Shown piece after piece: positions 37,912-47,551 of a stretch of DNA of 64,000 nt. This stretch comes from Asticcacaulis sp. Lineage in GTDB: Bacteria > Pseudomonadota > Alphaproteobacteria > Caulobacterales > Caulobacteraceae. The position numbers were made by a program, and so were the translations under genes. The stretch's first letter is position 1; each line of letters starts with the position of its first letter. The notes beneath the pieces were generated by a model. That model worked only from the letters and a program-made list of their open reading frames with translations. It was not told where the DNA came from and made no database searches. The stretch lies in the NCBI GenBank assembly GCA_024707255.1, contig JANQAC010000001.1, positions 1,612,001 to 1,676,000 of the forward strand, written 5' to 3'.

Positions 37912-38901
37912 CTATGACAACGTGTTCGCCATCGGCCTCAGTCCCAGTTCGCGCAACAGATGGGCGTCGGTGCCGGGTTGCGGATTGGGCGTGGTCAGGA
38001 GGGTGTCGCCGATAAAGATCGAGTTGGCGCCGGCCATAAAACACAGCGCCTGTAACTCTTCGCTCATTTCATTGCGGCCGGCCGAAAGGCGCACCATCGA
38101 TTTCGGACAGAGGATGCGTGCCACGGCAATGGTGCGGACAAATTCGATGCCGGAAATGCCGCCGTCAGCGCCGACCTTATCACCAAGCGGCGTGCCGGAA
38201 ATGACGACCAGATTATTGATCGGGATCAGATCCGGGTGATGGGGCAGGGTGGCCAACTGATGCAGGAACGACACCCGATCGGCGCGCACCTCGCCCATGC
38301 CCATAATGCCGCCACAGCAGGTCTTCATGCCGACATCGGAGACGGCTTGCAGCGTGTCCAGCCGTTCCTGATAGGTGCGGGTGGTGACGACGCTGTCGTA
38401 ATATTCCGGCGAGGTATCGAGGTTGTGGTTGTAGTAGTCGAGGCCGGCGTCTTTCAGCGCCTGCGCCTGATCGGGCGTAATCATGCCGAGCGTCGCGCAG
38501 GTTTCCAGTCCCATCGCCTTGACCCCGCCGATCATGGCGGCCAGCGCCGGCACGTCACGGTCCTTCAGATCGCGCCAGGCGGCGCCCATGCAGAAACGCT
38601 GCGCCCCGCCCTCTTTCGCGGCCCGCGCTTCGGAGAGCACCTTTTCAACCGCCATCAGCTTGCCGGCTTTCAGGCCGGTATCAAAATGCGCCGATTGCGA
38701 ACAGTAGCCGCAGTTTTCCGCGCATCCGCCGGTTTTTACGGAAAGCAGTTGCGACAGCTGCACTTCCGATGGATCAAAGCTCTGGCGATGCACCGTGGCC
38801 GCCTGGAAGACCAGTTCCATGAACGGCAGGTCGAACAGGGCGGCGATCTCGTCGTTAGACCAATCGTGGCGGAGTGTAAAAGCGGCTGCGTTCATCATCA
38901 A
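37912..38901 (-). CDS. bioB: Biotin synthase, 329 aa
   Basis: Radical SAM enzyme inserting sulfur into dethiobiotin. C60, C64 and C67 in [11 protein letters not shown] bind the [4Fe-4S] cluster. [23 protein letters not shown] and [14 protein letters not shown] are family blocks, and the arginine of [11 protein letters not shown] helps bind the second cluster. Three ATGs in a row start the gene, with AAGGA upstream. It is away from other bio genes here. It diverges from the protease gene across 83 bp. Confidence 0.97.
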   Translation of the reverse strand: MMMNAAAFTLRHDWSNDEIAALFDLPFMELVFQAATVHRQSFDPSEVQLSQLLSVKTGGCAENCGYCSQSAHFDTGLKAGKLMAVEKVLSEARAAKEGGAQRFCMGAAWRDLKDRDVPALAAMIGGVKAMGLETCATLGMITPDQAQALKDAGLDYYNHNLDTSPEYYDSVVTTRTYQERLDTLQAVSDVGMKTCCGGIMGMGEVRADRVSFLHQLATLPHHPDLIPINNLVVISGTPLGDKVGADGGISGIEFVRTIAVARILCPKSMVRLSAGRNEMSEELQALCFMAGANSIFIGDTLLTTPNPQPGTDAHLLRELGLRPMANTLS

Positions 38902-38984
38902 ATCCTTAGCTTTGCGCCTTGATTAGTCCAAATGCGCCATTTCGGCACCCAAATTCTGCTCATTTCGGGCGATAATCTGTGGCC

Positions 38985-39836
38985 ATGATTATAGACCGCC
39001 GCCAGATGATGACTGCCTTTACGGCCCTGGGCTTTACCGCTTCCATGGCTCGCGCGGAAGCCATGGGCTTTGATCTGTGCCTGACTAATGAGGGCCTGAT
39101 TATGCCGGTCATGGTGGGCGGCCAATTCTTGCAGGGTATTCTCGATTGCGGCGCCAGCGCCACCCTGATGGATGCCGGGGTTGCCGAAAATCTCGGTCTG
39201 GCCGCTATTAGCGAACGGCGTGGACAAGCGGTTTACGGCCAGATTACCGCGGGTGAAAGTGCGCCGGTACATATCCGTGCGGGTGATGCGGCCTACACGG
39301 CGCCGGTCATGATCCTGCCGATGCGGCAGGCCGGTTTGACCTCGGATATGCTGATCGGACGCGATATCCTGTCGTCCTTTCCGCTCGATCTTGATGGCCC
39401 GGCTCAGCGCGCCAGTTTCCGACGCCAGCGCCCCGCCGCCGGCATGAGGCCAATTCCTTTATCGCGCAGCCCGAAAGGCGCTCTGGTGGTGGATATCCAA
39501 CTGGAGGGCCTGCCGGTCCGCGCCAGTCTCGATACCGGCGCCAATACCGCGCTGATCCTGCGAAGGCATTGGGCGAAGCGGAACGGCCTGCTGGACGGTC
39601 GCCAGCAATCCACGGCCCTGGGCGGCGATATCAACGGCTTGCGCACGCTCACCCTGAGCCCGATCCGCGATATCCATATCGGCGGCGTGGTTTTCCATGA
39701 TCTCTCCGCCGAGATTTCCGATAATGTGCTGGAACACGATGTCACGGTCGGCCTCGATGTTCTCAGGCGCCTGCATACCTACTGGGATGTGCCGGCCGGA
39801 AGGCTGTGGCTGGCACCGACTTCCGACACCATATAA
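38985..39836 (+). CDS. Two-domain retropepsin-like aspartic protease, exported, 283 aa
   Basis: A twin-arginine-like signal (IDRRQMMTAFTALGF, cleavage near SMARA) precedes two tandem retropepsin-type domains. The second (about residues 165-280) has the canonical DTGA in RASLDTGANTALIL. The first (about 20-140) has DCGAS in QGILDCGASATLMD, where Cys replaces Thr/Ser, and the later DMLIGRDIL block fits the fold. It resembles a single-chain dimer with one altered half-site. The ATG at 38985 is preferred to a GTG two codons earlier. The stop codon lies inside the ahcY palindrome. Confidence 0.85.
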   Translation: MIIDRRQMMTAFTALGFTASMARAEAMGFDLCLTNEGLIMPVMVGGQFLQGILDCGASATLMDAGVAENLGLAAISERRGQAVYGQITAGESAPVHIRAGDAAYTAPVMILPMRQAGLTSDMLIGRDILSSFPLDLDGPAQRASFRRQRPAAGMRPIPLSRSPKGALVVDIQLEGLPVRASLDTGANTALILRRHWAKRNGLLDGRQQSTALGGDINGLRTLTLSPIRDIHIGGVVFHDLSAEISDNVLEHDVTVGLDVLRRLHTYWDVPAGRLWLAPTSDTI

Positions 39837-39851
39837 AGATATCTTTATATG
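39830..39851. promoter_or_regulatory. Perfect 22-bp palindrome upstream of ahcY, SahR-like operator
   Basis: Half site CATATAAAGAT followed immediately by its exact complement. It lies 65 bp upstream of the ahcY start and overlaps the stop codon of the protease gene. It resembles the ArsR-family SahR operator described for S-adenosylhomocysteine-cycle genes in Proteobacteria (recalled, not verified here). The likely effect is repression relieved by S-adenosylhomocysteine. Confidence 0.7.
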
Positions 39852-39916
39852 TTTATTGCCAATTCGCTGCCGGATCGTTATAAGCCGTCTCATATCTCTT
39901 GAAACGGAATCTGATC

Positions 39917-41308
39917 ATGGCCGACTATATTGTAAAAGACCTCTCGCTCGCCGCCTTTGGCCGCAAGGAAATCGACATCGCCGAGGGCGAAATGCCGGGC
40001 CTGATGGCCACGCGCGAGGAGTTCGGTAAGGACAAGCCGCTGAAGGGCGCGCGCATCGCCGGTTCGCTGCACATGACGATCCAGACCGCCGTGCTGATTG
40101 AAACCCTGCAGGCCCTGGGCGCCGAAGTGCGCTGGGCGTCGTGCAACATCTTCTCGACCCAGGACCATGCCGCCGCCGCCATCGCCGCCGCCGGCACGCC
40201 TGTCTTCGCCATCAAGGGCGAAACCCTGGAAGAATACTGGGACTACGCCCACAAGATCTTCGAATGGCATGACGGCGGCTATCCGAACCTGATCCTCGAT
40301 GACGGCGGCGACGCCACGCTTCTCTGCGTTTTGGGCCCGAAGGCCGAGCAAAACCCGGCCCTGCTCGATAATCCGCAGAACGAGGAAGAAGAAGCGCTCT
40401 ACACCGTGATGAAGCGCTACCTCAAGGAAAAGCCCGGCTTCTATTCGGCCATCCGCGACGCCATCAAGGGTGTCTCCGAAGAAACCACCACGGGCGTTCA
40501 CCGCCTCTACGCCATGGCGCAGAAGGGCGACCTGCCTTTCCCGGCGATCAATGTCAACGACTCGGTGACCAAGTCGAAGTTCGACAACCTCTATGGTTGC
40601 CGAGAATCCTTGGTCGATGCCATCCGCCGCGCCACCGATGTCATGCTGGCCGGCAAGGTCGCGGTCGTGCTGGGCTATGGAGATGTCGGCAAGGGCTCCG
40701 CAGCCAGCCTGCGCAACGGCGGCGCCCGCGTCATCGTGACCGAAGTCGATCCGATCTGTGCCCTGCAGGCGGCCATGGAAGGCTATGAAGTCCGCACGGT
40801 CGAGGAAGTGGCCTCAAGCGCGGATATCTTCGTCACCTGCACCGGCAACAAGGACGTGCTGCGCCTGGAGCACATGCGCGAGATGAAGCACAACGCCATC
40901 GTCTGCAACATCGGCCACTTCGACTCGGAAATCCAGATCGCGGCCCTGCGCAATTTCAAGTGGGACGAGATCAAGCCGCAGGTCCACCACGTCGAATTCC
41001 CGGACGGCAAGAAGATCATCGTCCTCTCCGAAGGCCGCCTGGTCAATCTGGGCAATGCCACGGGCCACCCGTCCTTCGTCATGTCGGCCTCGTTCACCAA
41101 CCAGACCCTGGCGCAGATCGAACTATGGGTGAACGGCAAGACCTATGACAAGTCGGTCTACACCCTGCCCAAGCACCTCGATGAAAAGGTGGCCCTGCTG
41201 CACCTGGCCAAGCTCGGTGCGAAACTGACCGTCCTGAACCAGGAACAGGCCGACTATATCGGTGTTCCGGTCGATGGCCCGTTCAAACCGGATCATTACC
41301 GCTACTAA
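39917..41308 (+). CDS. ahcY: Adenosylhomocysteinase, 463 aa
   Basis: NAD-dependent hydrolysis of S-adenosylhomocysteine to adenosine and homocysteine in the methyl cycle. Substrate-domain blocks are [35 protein letters not shown] and [20 protein letters not shown]. The NAD site is [20 protein letters not shown], and the protein ends in the conserved KPDHYRY. Length is that of the bacterial form with the 40-residue insert. Monocistronic, ending at a hairpin, and preceded by a perfect palindrome that is probably its operator. Confidence 0.98.
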   Translation: MADYIVKDLSLAAFGRKEIDIAEGEMPGLMATREEFGKDKPLKGARIAGSLHMTIQTAVLIETLQALGAEVRWASCNIFSTQDHAAAAIAAAGTPVFAIKGETLEEYWDYAHKIFEWHDGGYPNLILDDGGDATLLCVLGPKAEQNPALLDNPQNEEEEALYTVMKRYLKEKPGFYSAIRDAIKGVSEETTTGVHRLYAMAQKGDLPFPAINVNDSVTKSKFDNLYGCRESLVDAIRRATDVMLAGKVAVVLGYGDVGKGSAASLRNGGARVIVTEVDPICALQAAMEGYEVRTVEEVASSADIFVTCTGNKDVLRLEHMREMKHNAIVCNIGHFDSEIQIAALRNFKWDEIKPQVHHVEFPDGKKIIVLSEGRLVNLGNATGHPSFVMSASFTNQTLAQIELWVNGKTYDKSVYTLPKHLDEKVALLHLAKLGAKLTVLNQEQADYIGVPVDGPFKPDHYRY

Positions 41309-41319
41309 GCCCGCATAGA

Positions 41320-41350
41320 CCGGTGCAAAGGTGAAATGCCTTTGCACCGG
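41320..41350 (+). terminator. Hairpin downstream of ahcY
   Basis: A perfect 12-bp stem CCGGTGCAAAGG/CCTTTGCACCGG with a TGAAATG loop, 11 bp past the stop. No U tract follows, so it may stabilise the 3' end or act with Rho. Confidence 0.65.
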
Positions 41351-41384
41351 CGAATTGGGTGCCCTGCCGGCGTAATGACGATCA

Positions 41385-41495
41385 AAAGCCCGTCATCGTA
41401 AAAATTTTACTTGTTCGCTTGCGGCTGCACATTGCGCAAAGCGGTACCCGTTTCGCGGTCTCGTGGTTTCCCAGCTTCTCGATTTTCTTGATGGC
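41385..41495 (-). pseudogene. Rearranged remnant of a P4-type integrase gene
   Basis: About 55 bases at 41392-41446 match the first codons of the intact integrase (45724-45778): the remnant reads TALRN-PQANK-stop-NFYDDG against TALRNAKPQATKYKLYDDG. A second block at 41460-41495 matches an internal integrase segment (45316-45351, around CGTGGTTTCCCAGC and TTTTCTTGATGGC). Relative to the intact gene the two blocks are in swapped order and the ~370 bp between them is missing. The second block ends exactly at the IS21 left end. The gene is dead. Confidence 0.75.
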
Positions 41496-41580
41496 TGTTA
41501 ATTTTCACCGAGAACTGACCCAGTATTTTCACCTAGAACTGACCCGCCTAAAAGGTATAATCCTATGGGTCATGTTGGGG

Positions 41581-42361
41581 TCAAGTCACAGTTTTCTCCC
41601 TTCTCGATTTCACTGTTGCGGTGCTTGCCTTGAAGCGGAAGCTGTCGTTTCCGGTTTCAAGGATTATGGCAGTGATGCGTGAGCCGGTCGAGCAGCGCGG
41701 TGGTCATCTTGGCATCGCCGAACACACCCGCCCATTCGCTGAAGCTGAGATTGGTGGTTATGACGACGCTGGTCTGTTCGTAGAGCCGGCTTAGCATGTG
41801 GAACAACAAGGCGCCGCCGGACGCGCTGAACGGCAGGTAGCCCAGCTCATCGAGGATGACCATATCGAGCTTGAGTAACCGGTCCGCCATTTGGCCGACC
41901 TTGCCCTGGGCCTTTTCCTGTTCAAGCAGGTTGACCAGTTCGATGGTCGAGAAGAAACGCACCTTCTTTCGATGATGCTCGACAGCCTGCACGCCCAGCG
42001 CTGTGGCGACATGGGTTTTGCCAGTGCCAGGTCCCCCGATCAGGACAACGTTGTGCGCACCGTCGATAAACTCACATCGATGTAACTGCCGCACAAGCGC
42101 TTCATTGACCTCACCGGAAGCAAAGTCATAGCCCGACAGGTCTTTGTAGGCCGGGAAGCGGGCCGATTTGATCTGATAGGCAATAGACCTGACCTCCCGC
42201 TCAGCCGTTTCGGCCTTCAGAAGCTGGGACAGGATTGGCATCGCGCTTTCAAACGCAGGCGAGCCCTGCTCGGTCAGTTCGCCTGCGGCCTGGGCCATGC
42301 CGTACATTTTCAGAGCTCGTAGCATGATGATAATGGCCGCACTGGCGGGATCATGACGCAT
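41581..42361 (-). CDS. istB: IS21 helper ATPase IstB, 259 aa, one-base frameshift
   Basis: AAA+ transposition helper. Walker A is [17 protein letters not shown], Walker B is [15 protein letters not shown], and the sensor region [20 protein letters not shown] follows. The start MRHDPAS at 42361 overlaps the istA stop. The frame ends early at 41657 (HHCHNP). Removing one base at 41664-41665 restores the family C-terminus [16 protein letters not shown], ending at 41581. Confidence 0.88.
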
Positions 42362-43871
42362 GACGGCCCTCCGTGCGCAAGGCATCATAGCGCTCAACAT
42401 TAGCCAGGGGTTCCTGCCTCAGCCGCAGCGCCTGTGGCGCATCGATTGTATCGGGCGGCGTTGTCCCGTCGATCAGGCGATGCAGCAGGTTCAGGATGTG
42501 TGTCTTGGTTGGCACGCCACCAGCCAGTGCCAGCTCAACGGCTTGCAAGACGACCTGTTCGTCATGTTGAAGAACAAGGGCCAGGATTTCGACCATTTCC
42601 CGATCGCCACCAGGGCGTTTGAGGAGGTGCCCCTGAAGCCGCCGGAAGGATTCCGGCAGATCAGTGAATGGCGCGCCGTTACGCAGGGCGCCTGGCTTGC
42701 GCTGGATCACCGCCAGATAGTGACGCCAATCGTAGACGGTGCGACCAGGCGTATGATGGCTGCGATCTATAATCCGTTGATGCTCGCACAGGATCTGACC
42801 TTCCGCCGCCACGACGATGCGATCTGGATAGACGCGCACGCTGACCGGGCGGTTGGCGAACGAGGCCGGCACGCTGTAGCGATTGCGCTCCAAATGGATC
42901 AGGCACGTCGGGGTCACCCGTTTGGTATGTTCGACGAAGCCGTCGAACGGCCGCGTGGGCGCCATTAAGTAGTCCTGCTCTTCCGCCCAGACATCCGCAA
43001 TCGTCCCCGGCAGTTCACCATGCGGGATTTCCCGCCAGTAAGCGATACACCGCTCTTCCAGCCAGACATTCAGAGCCGCCAGGTTCGGGAAGCTGGGTAT
43101 CGGTATCCATAGCCGGTGACGGGCATCCTGGACGTTCTTCTCGACCTGTCCCTTCTCCCAGCCTGACGCCGGATTGCAGAACTCGGCATCGAACAGATAA
43201 TGACTGGCCATCGCCTGGAAGCGCAGGTTCACCTGCCGCGCCTTGCCGACTCCGATCTTATCGACCGCCGTTCTCATATTGTCATAAATACCCCGCCGCG
43301 GCACCCCGCCCAGCACGCGGAAGGCTTCGACATGAGCATCGAACAGCATCTCATGCGTCTGAAGCGGATAGGCCCTGAGGAAGAAGGCCCGGCTGTATGC
43401 CAGCTTGAAGTGGGCTACCTGAAGCTTGGTGCGCTCGCCACCCAGAACGGCCCAGTCCTCGCTCCAGTCGAACTGGAAGGCTTCGCCGGCCTCGAAGGCC
43501 AGGGGTACGAAGGTCCCGCGGCCAGTTGTTTGCTGGTCACGCAAACGACTGGCTTTCCAATCCCGCGCAAAAGCCGCCACACGACCATAGGATCCCTCGT
43601 AACCCAAGGCAATCAGATCGCCGTGGAGCTGTTTGATGGTGCGCTTTTGCTTGCGAGACTTGCCAGTTTCAATCTTCAGCCAATGCGCCAGTTTCTCAGC
43701 GTACGGGTCCAGCTTACTGGGCCGGTCCGGCACCCGATACTTCGGCTCAACAGCGTCAGATCGTAGGTATCTGCGGATAGTGTTGCGGGACAATCCTGTC
43801 CGCCGCGATATCTCCCGGATCGATATCCGATCACGGAAAGCCCAGCGTCTGATGACGCTCAATAGTGCCAT
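42351..43871 (-). CDS. istA: IS21 transposase IstA, 506 aa
   Basis: DDE transposase. The N-terminal HTH is [20 protein letters not shown] plus [17 protein letters not shown]. The catalytic core has [17 protein letters not shown] and [16 protein letters not shown], supplying the D, D and E residues. A beta-barrel C-terminal region follows ([20 protein letters not shown]). The start at 43871 has GGAG eight bases upstream; the longer frame from 43928 runs into the terminal repeat. Intact. Confidence 0.93.
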   Translation of the reverse strand: MALLSVIRRWAFRDRISIREISRRTGLSRNTIRRYLRSDAVEPKYRVPDRPSKLDPYAEKLAHWLKIETGKSRKQKRTIKQLHGDLIALGYEGSYGRVAAFARDWKASRLRDQQTTGRGTFVPLAFEAGEAFQFDWSEDWAVLGGERTKLQVAHFKLAYSRAFFLRAYPLQTHEMLFDAHVEAFRVLGGVPRRGIYDNMRTAVDKIGVGKARQVNLRFQAMASHYLFDAEFCNPASGWEKGQVEKNVQDARHRLWIPIPSFPNLAALNVWLEERCIAYWREIPHGELPGTIADVWAEEQDYLMAPTRPFDGFVEHTKRVTPTCLIHLERNRYSVPASFANRPVSVRVYPDRIVVAAEGQILCEHQRIIDRSHHTPGRTVYDWRHYLAVIQRKPGALRNGAPFTDLPESFRRLQGHLLKRPGGDREMVEILALVLQHDEQVVLQAVELALAGGVPTKTHILNLLHRLIDGTTPPDTIDAPQALRLRQEPLANVERYDALRTEGRHAS

Positions 43872-43984
43872 GTCTATCACTCCAAGGCCCTCGCTGTCTG
43901 ACAACGAGGGGAGTTTCACATGGGTCAATTCTCAGTGAAAATTACGAGGCCAAGTGGGTCAGTTCTAAGTGGAAATCAACACAG

Positions 43985-44266
43985 TTAAGCCGCGATGGAC
44001 AATTTGACCCCCAGCGCCTTCGTCATAGCCAGAAGCGTAGACAAGGTCGGGTTACCATTCTCACCGACCGCCTTATATAGTGCGGCGCGCGTGAGGCCGG
44101 TCGCCTCGGCGAGGTCCTGGACGCCTTTGGCGCGGACGACATCGCTAAGAGCCGTGCGAATAAGGGCCATATTGCCTTCCTCAAACGCAGCTTCCAGATA
44201 GGCCGCAATCATCTCCGGACTGTCCAGATATTCGGCCGCGTCAAATTTTCGCGTTGACTTCTTCAT
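43985..44266 (-). CDS. HTH antitoxin of a toxin-antitoxin pair, 93 aa
   Basis: Addiction-module antidote protein of the HigA-like class: N-terminal MKKSTRKFDAAEYLDSPEMI, then HTH DLAEATGLTRAALYKAVGEN and NPTLSTLLAMTKALGVKLSI. The start overlaps the toxin stop by 4 bp (toxin-first order). It would bind and neutralise the toxin and repress the pair. Its last codons lie 4 bp from the IS21 right end, which just spares the stop. Confidence 0.88.
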   Translation of the reverse strand: MKKSTRKFDAAEYLDSPEMIAAYLEAAFEEGNMALIRTALSDVVRAKGVQDLAEATGLTRAALYKAVGENGNPTLSTLLAMTKALGVKLSIAA

Positions 44267-44556
44267 CCGTATATCTCCGCCAATACCTTTGCCTGCTCAA
44301 TGTCGGCCTGCTGACTTTTCTTGGTTCCGCCGCAAAGGAGCACGATCATCACGCGGCCTCGTTGTATGAAATACAGACGGTAGCCCGGACCGTAATCAAT
44401 GCGGGCCTCGCTGACGCCTTCGCCAACCGGCTTCACGTCTCCAAGATTGCCGAGCGAGAAACGAGTAACTCGGGCAACAATACGGGCCTTGGCCCGGACA
44501 TCCCGCAAGTCAGTCAACCACTCGGCAAATTCCTCGGTCTGATGCACTTCAAACAT
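44263..44556 (-). CDS. RelE/HigB-like toxin, 97 aa
   Basis: Type II toxin of the RelE/ParE superfamily, probably a ribosome-dependent mRNA nuclease. EVHQTEEFAEWLTDLRDVRA, RVTRFSLGNLGDVKPVGEGV and EARIDYGPGYRLYFIQRG are characteristic, with KKSQQADIEQAKVLA at the end. The start MFEV at 44556 has AAAGGGCG upstream and overlaps the integrase 3' end by 8 bp; a TTG 11 codons earlier is possible. Located within the tRNA-linked island. Confidence 0.88.
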   Translation of the reverse strand: MFEVHQTEEFAEWLTDLRDVRAKARIVARVTRFSLGNLGDVKPVGEGVSEARIDYGPGYRLYFIQRGRVMIVLLCGGTKKSQQADIEQAKVLAEIYG

Positions 44557-45798
44557 TGGCAAAATGCGCCCTTTGCGCAGTTTTGTCAACTATAGTTTTC
44601 ATTTCTGTGACTGGCTGGTTCTTCAAAGCATCAAGGTAATCAGACCACCACTGCGCCATCCGCACACGCTCGTCCCAGTGCTTGCCTCTGTGATAAATCG
44701 CTCGCACGGCGTCGCCGCCCTGGTGCGCCAGGGCACGTTCGATCGCATCGGGTGACCACAGGCCGGATTCGTTCAGCAAGGAGCTGGCAGTGCTTCTGAA
44801 GCCGTGCGAGGTCATCTCATCCGCCGTGAAGCCCATGCGCCTCAGTGCGACATTGAGCGTGTTTTCAGCCATAGGATTTTGCCACGAGCTGACGGCTGGA
44901 AAGACATACTGGCTCCTACCTCGGCACAGCGCCGCTTCGCCCAGGATGGCGAGAACCTGGGATGACAGAGGCACGGTATGGTCGTTGCGCATCTTCATCT
45001 TGGCCGCTGGAATGCGCCAGACGGCTTTATTCAGGTCGAACTCCTCCCATTCAGCGTGGCGTAGTTCTCCCGGACGTACAAAGACATGGGGCAACATCTT
45101 AAGCGCCAGGGAGCAAAGACCGTGACCTCGGTATCTGTCGATGGCGCGCAGCAGGCGGCCCACTTCTTCGGGCTCTATAAGCGCGGCGTGATGTTTGACC
45201 TTCGGGGCGATCAATGCCTCTCCGAGATCGGCAGCCGGGTTGAAACGGCACCTTCCGGTGATCACGGCATAGCGAAACACCCTCGCGGCGAACGCCCGAA
45301 CCCGCTTGGCAGTTTCGTGGTTTCCCAGCCCTTCAATTTTCTTGATGGCCGCCAGAAGCTCCACGGGCTCTATCGCTGTCACAGGCCGGTAGCCAACATC
45401 CTTTTCCAAAAGCGAATTGAACCAGCGAAGCTTGGTCATAGTCGCTCCTGCCAGGCCATCTTGCTCCCGCTTTTCTACAAATTCGTCCGCAATGGCCTTG
45501 AATGTGTTTGCTGCTTCAATTGCCGCAGCAGTCTGCCTTCTCTTCTTCTCCAGACCGGGATCGACGCCATCGGCGATAAGGGATCGGGCTTGGTCGCGCC
45601 GCCCCTGGCGTCTTTCAAGCTCACGTCCGGATAGCCGCCGAGGGATAATTGTTTTTCAGCGCCACCGAAGCGGTACTTGAACCGCCAGAGCTTCCCGCCG
45701 GTGGGCGTGACGACGACCAACAGTCCGCCGTCGTCGTAAAGTTTATACTTGGTCGCTTGGGGCTTCGCATTGCGCAAAGCGGTATCAGATAGTGCCAT
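44549..45798 (-). CDS. P4-type tyrosine integrase, 416 aa, one-base frameshift
   Basis: Site-specific recombinase of a tRNA-linked genomic island. The N-terminal DUF4102-like arm domain is MALSDTALRNAKPQATKYKL and following. The catalytic domain has RPGELRHAEW (Arg), THGFRSTASSLLNE (His-x-x-Arg), a later ALAHQ (His) and the nucleophile Tyr in AIYHRGKHWDER. The frame breaks at 45602-45605: one missing base in a G run; restoring it gives DARGRRDQARSLIADGVDPG and joins the halves. It starts 170 bp from the 3' end of tRNA-Leu, its probable attachment site. Confidence 0.9.
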
Positions 45799-45967
45799 TG
45801 CGTTTGTCCTAAAAGCAGGACCGCACCGCTGAGAAATCCCCCCAAAAGTCCCCCCAACAAGGGCGAATGCAGGCGGACTCCAGCGGACGGAGTTGAACTC
45901 AACGTCTTATAACTAGCACATTTTAAAGGGTTTTTCAATTTTTCGCGGACACCCGCGAACCCCTAGA

Positions 45968-46054
<87 letters not shown>

Positions 46055-46269
46055 ACTTACTTAGGTGGTAGTCTCCGCCGATTTCTCCGCGAAGGCGGCG
46101 ACCTATAGGGGCAAACTTTTCGCCGGTCAACGCCTTTGATGACGATTTACACAAAAGTTTTCACACTTTCCGCCTTAACCAATTCCTTATTTCCCAAACC
46201 GTGAACCCTATCGGTTTTTTGCGCCCGCCGTTTTCTTCTGTTACCGCCCCAGAAGCGTTGGAGATCGCC

Positions 46270-47551
46270 ATGCTGCAAAGATATCTTCAGGCTCTTATTC
46301 AGCAAGGCAGGCTGACTGTTCGGATCAATCCCGGCAAGACCTTTACTTTCGGCAATTTGATACCGGACAGGCCCGATCTGGATGTCGCCATCTGGATCAA
46401 CAGCCCCTGGACGGCCTTCAAGATCGGCCTGCATCCTTATCTCTATTTCGGCGAAGCGGTCATGGAGGCCGACCTGATCGTTGAAAAAGGCAGCCTCTGG
46501 AACCTGATGGAACTGATCGGGCTGAACCTGCAAAACGCGCCTGACCGTGGCTGGCTGTCGCGCCTGCTGCACGGCATCAAGCGCTTCCTGCCGGTCCATT
46601 CGCTCAGTGCCTCGCGCGCTAATGTGGCGCACCATTATGATCTGTCGGAAAAGCTCTACCGTCTGTTTCTCGATGAGGACATGCAGTATTCCTGCGCTTA
46701 TTTTCAGTCGCCCCAGGCGTCGCTGGAAGAGGCGCAGATCGCCAAGAAGGACCATATCGCCGACAAGCTTTATCTCACGCCGGGCCAGAGTGTGCTCGAT
46801 ATCGGCTGCGGCTGGGGCGGCATGGCGCTGCACCTGGCGAAGCAGGCCGGCGTCAATGTCACCGGTGTGACCCTTTCGACCGAACAACTGGCTGTGGCCG
46901 AACAGCGCGCCCTGGCGCCGAGTGTCAATGCCCGCGTGCGCTTCGAGCTGTGTGACTACCGCGAGGTCAGCGGCCTGTTCGATCGCATTGTCAGCGTCGG
47001 CATGTTTGAGCACGTCGGGCTGGCCGGTTTTGATGGCTATTTCCAGACCGTGGCCGACCGGCTGAAGGACGACGGTGTGGCGCTGATCCATACCATTGGT
47101 CGGCGTGGCAAGACCGGCGGGCGTTCGGCCTGGCTCAACAAATATATCTTCCCCGGCGGTTATATTCCGAGTTTATCGGAAATAACGGACTCGGTCGAAA
47201 AAATCCGGGCTATACATCACTGATATCGAGCCGTTGCGCCTGCACTATGCCGAGACCCTGCGGCACTGGCGTGAGCGTTTCCTGGCGCACCGCGAGGAGA
47301 TCGCCGCCCTCTATGACGACCGCTTCTGCCGCATGTGGGAATTTTATCTCTGCTGGTGCGAACTCGGTTTTCGCTACGGTGACCTCATGGTCTTCCAGGT
47401 GCAACTGGCAAAACGGCTCGATACCCTGCCGATCACCCGAGACTATATGATGCCGCAGGCGTCAGCCCGCGTGGCCGAAGAAGCCGCCGGCGAAACGCTG
47501 AAAGGCGTTGCCCGCGCCGCTCAGGCGATCCGGCAGGGCGAAGCGCGGTAA
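46270..47551 (+). CDS. cfa: Cyclopropane-fatty-acyl-phospholipid synthase, 426 aa, one-base frameshift
   Basis: Transfers a methylene group from SAM to unsaturated acyl chains of membrane phospholipids. SAM-binding and CFA blocks are VAHHYDLSEKLYRLFLDEDM, QYSCAYF, VLDIGCGWGGMALHLAKQAG, VGMFEHVG and KYIFPGGYIPSL. The frame breaks at 47198-47203: six A where five restore VEK-SGLYITDIEPLRLHYAET and the C-terminus. The ATG at 46270 has GGAG seven bases upstream; the GTG at 46201 does not. The 3' end overlaps the convergent LysR gene by 90 bp. Confidence 0.92.

Larger units (their letters stand above)
41496..43981 (-). mobile_element. IS21-family insertion sequence, about 2.49 kb
   Basis: Imperfect inverted ends: left TGTTAATTTTCACCGAGAAC followed by TGACCC, right (read inward) TGTTGATTTCCACTTAGAAC followed by TGACCC. 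Each end has a second inner copy of the AGAA(C/T)TGACCC motif, typical of the multiple transposase sites of IS21. It carries istA and istB on the minus strand. No direct target repeat flanks it (ATGGC left, CAGTT right), suggesting a rearrangement after insertion. Confidence 0.9.

Noticed and set aside
39852..39916. SAH or SAM riboswitch before ahcY
   Set aside because: The 65-bp leader shows no recognisable pseudoknot or conserved riboswitch core; the palindrome explains regulation better.
41355..41372. Possible left attachment repeat of the tRNA-Leu island (GGTGCCC near 41360)
   Set aside because: Only seven bases match the tRNA-Leu 3' end; chance in GC-rich DNA is likely.
41491..43986. 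Target-site duplication around IS21
   Set aside because: The bases next to the two ends (ATGGC and CAGTT) do not match, so none is annotated.
44549..45439. Reading the integrase as two independent genes
   Set aside because: The N-terminal arm domain and catalytic domain join in frame after adding one base in a G run, giving a standard full-length P4-type integrase.
46055..46269. RpoE-type promoter before cfa
   Set aside because: cfa homologues can be RpoE targets, but no TGATCC with a properly spaced TAA-rich -10 was found upstream.
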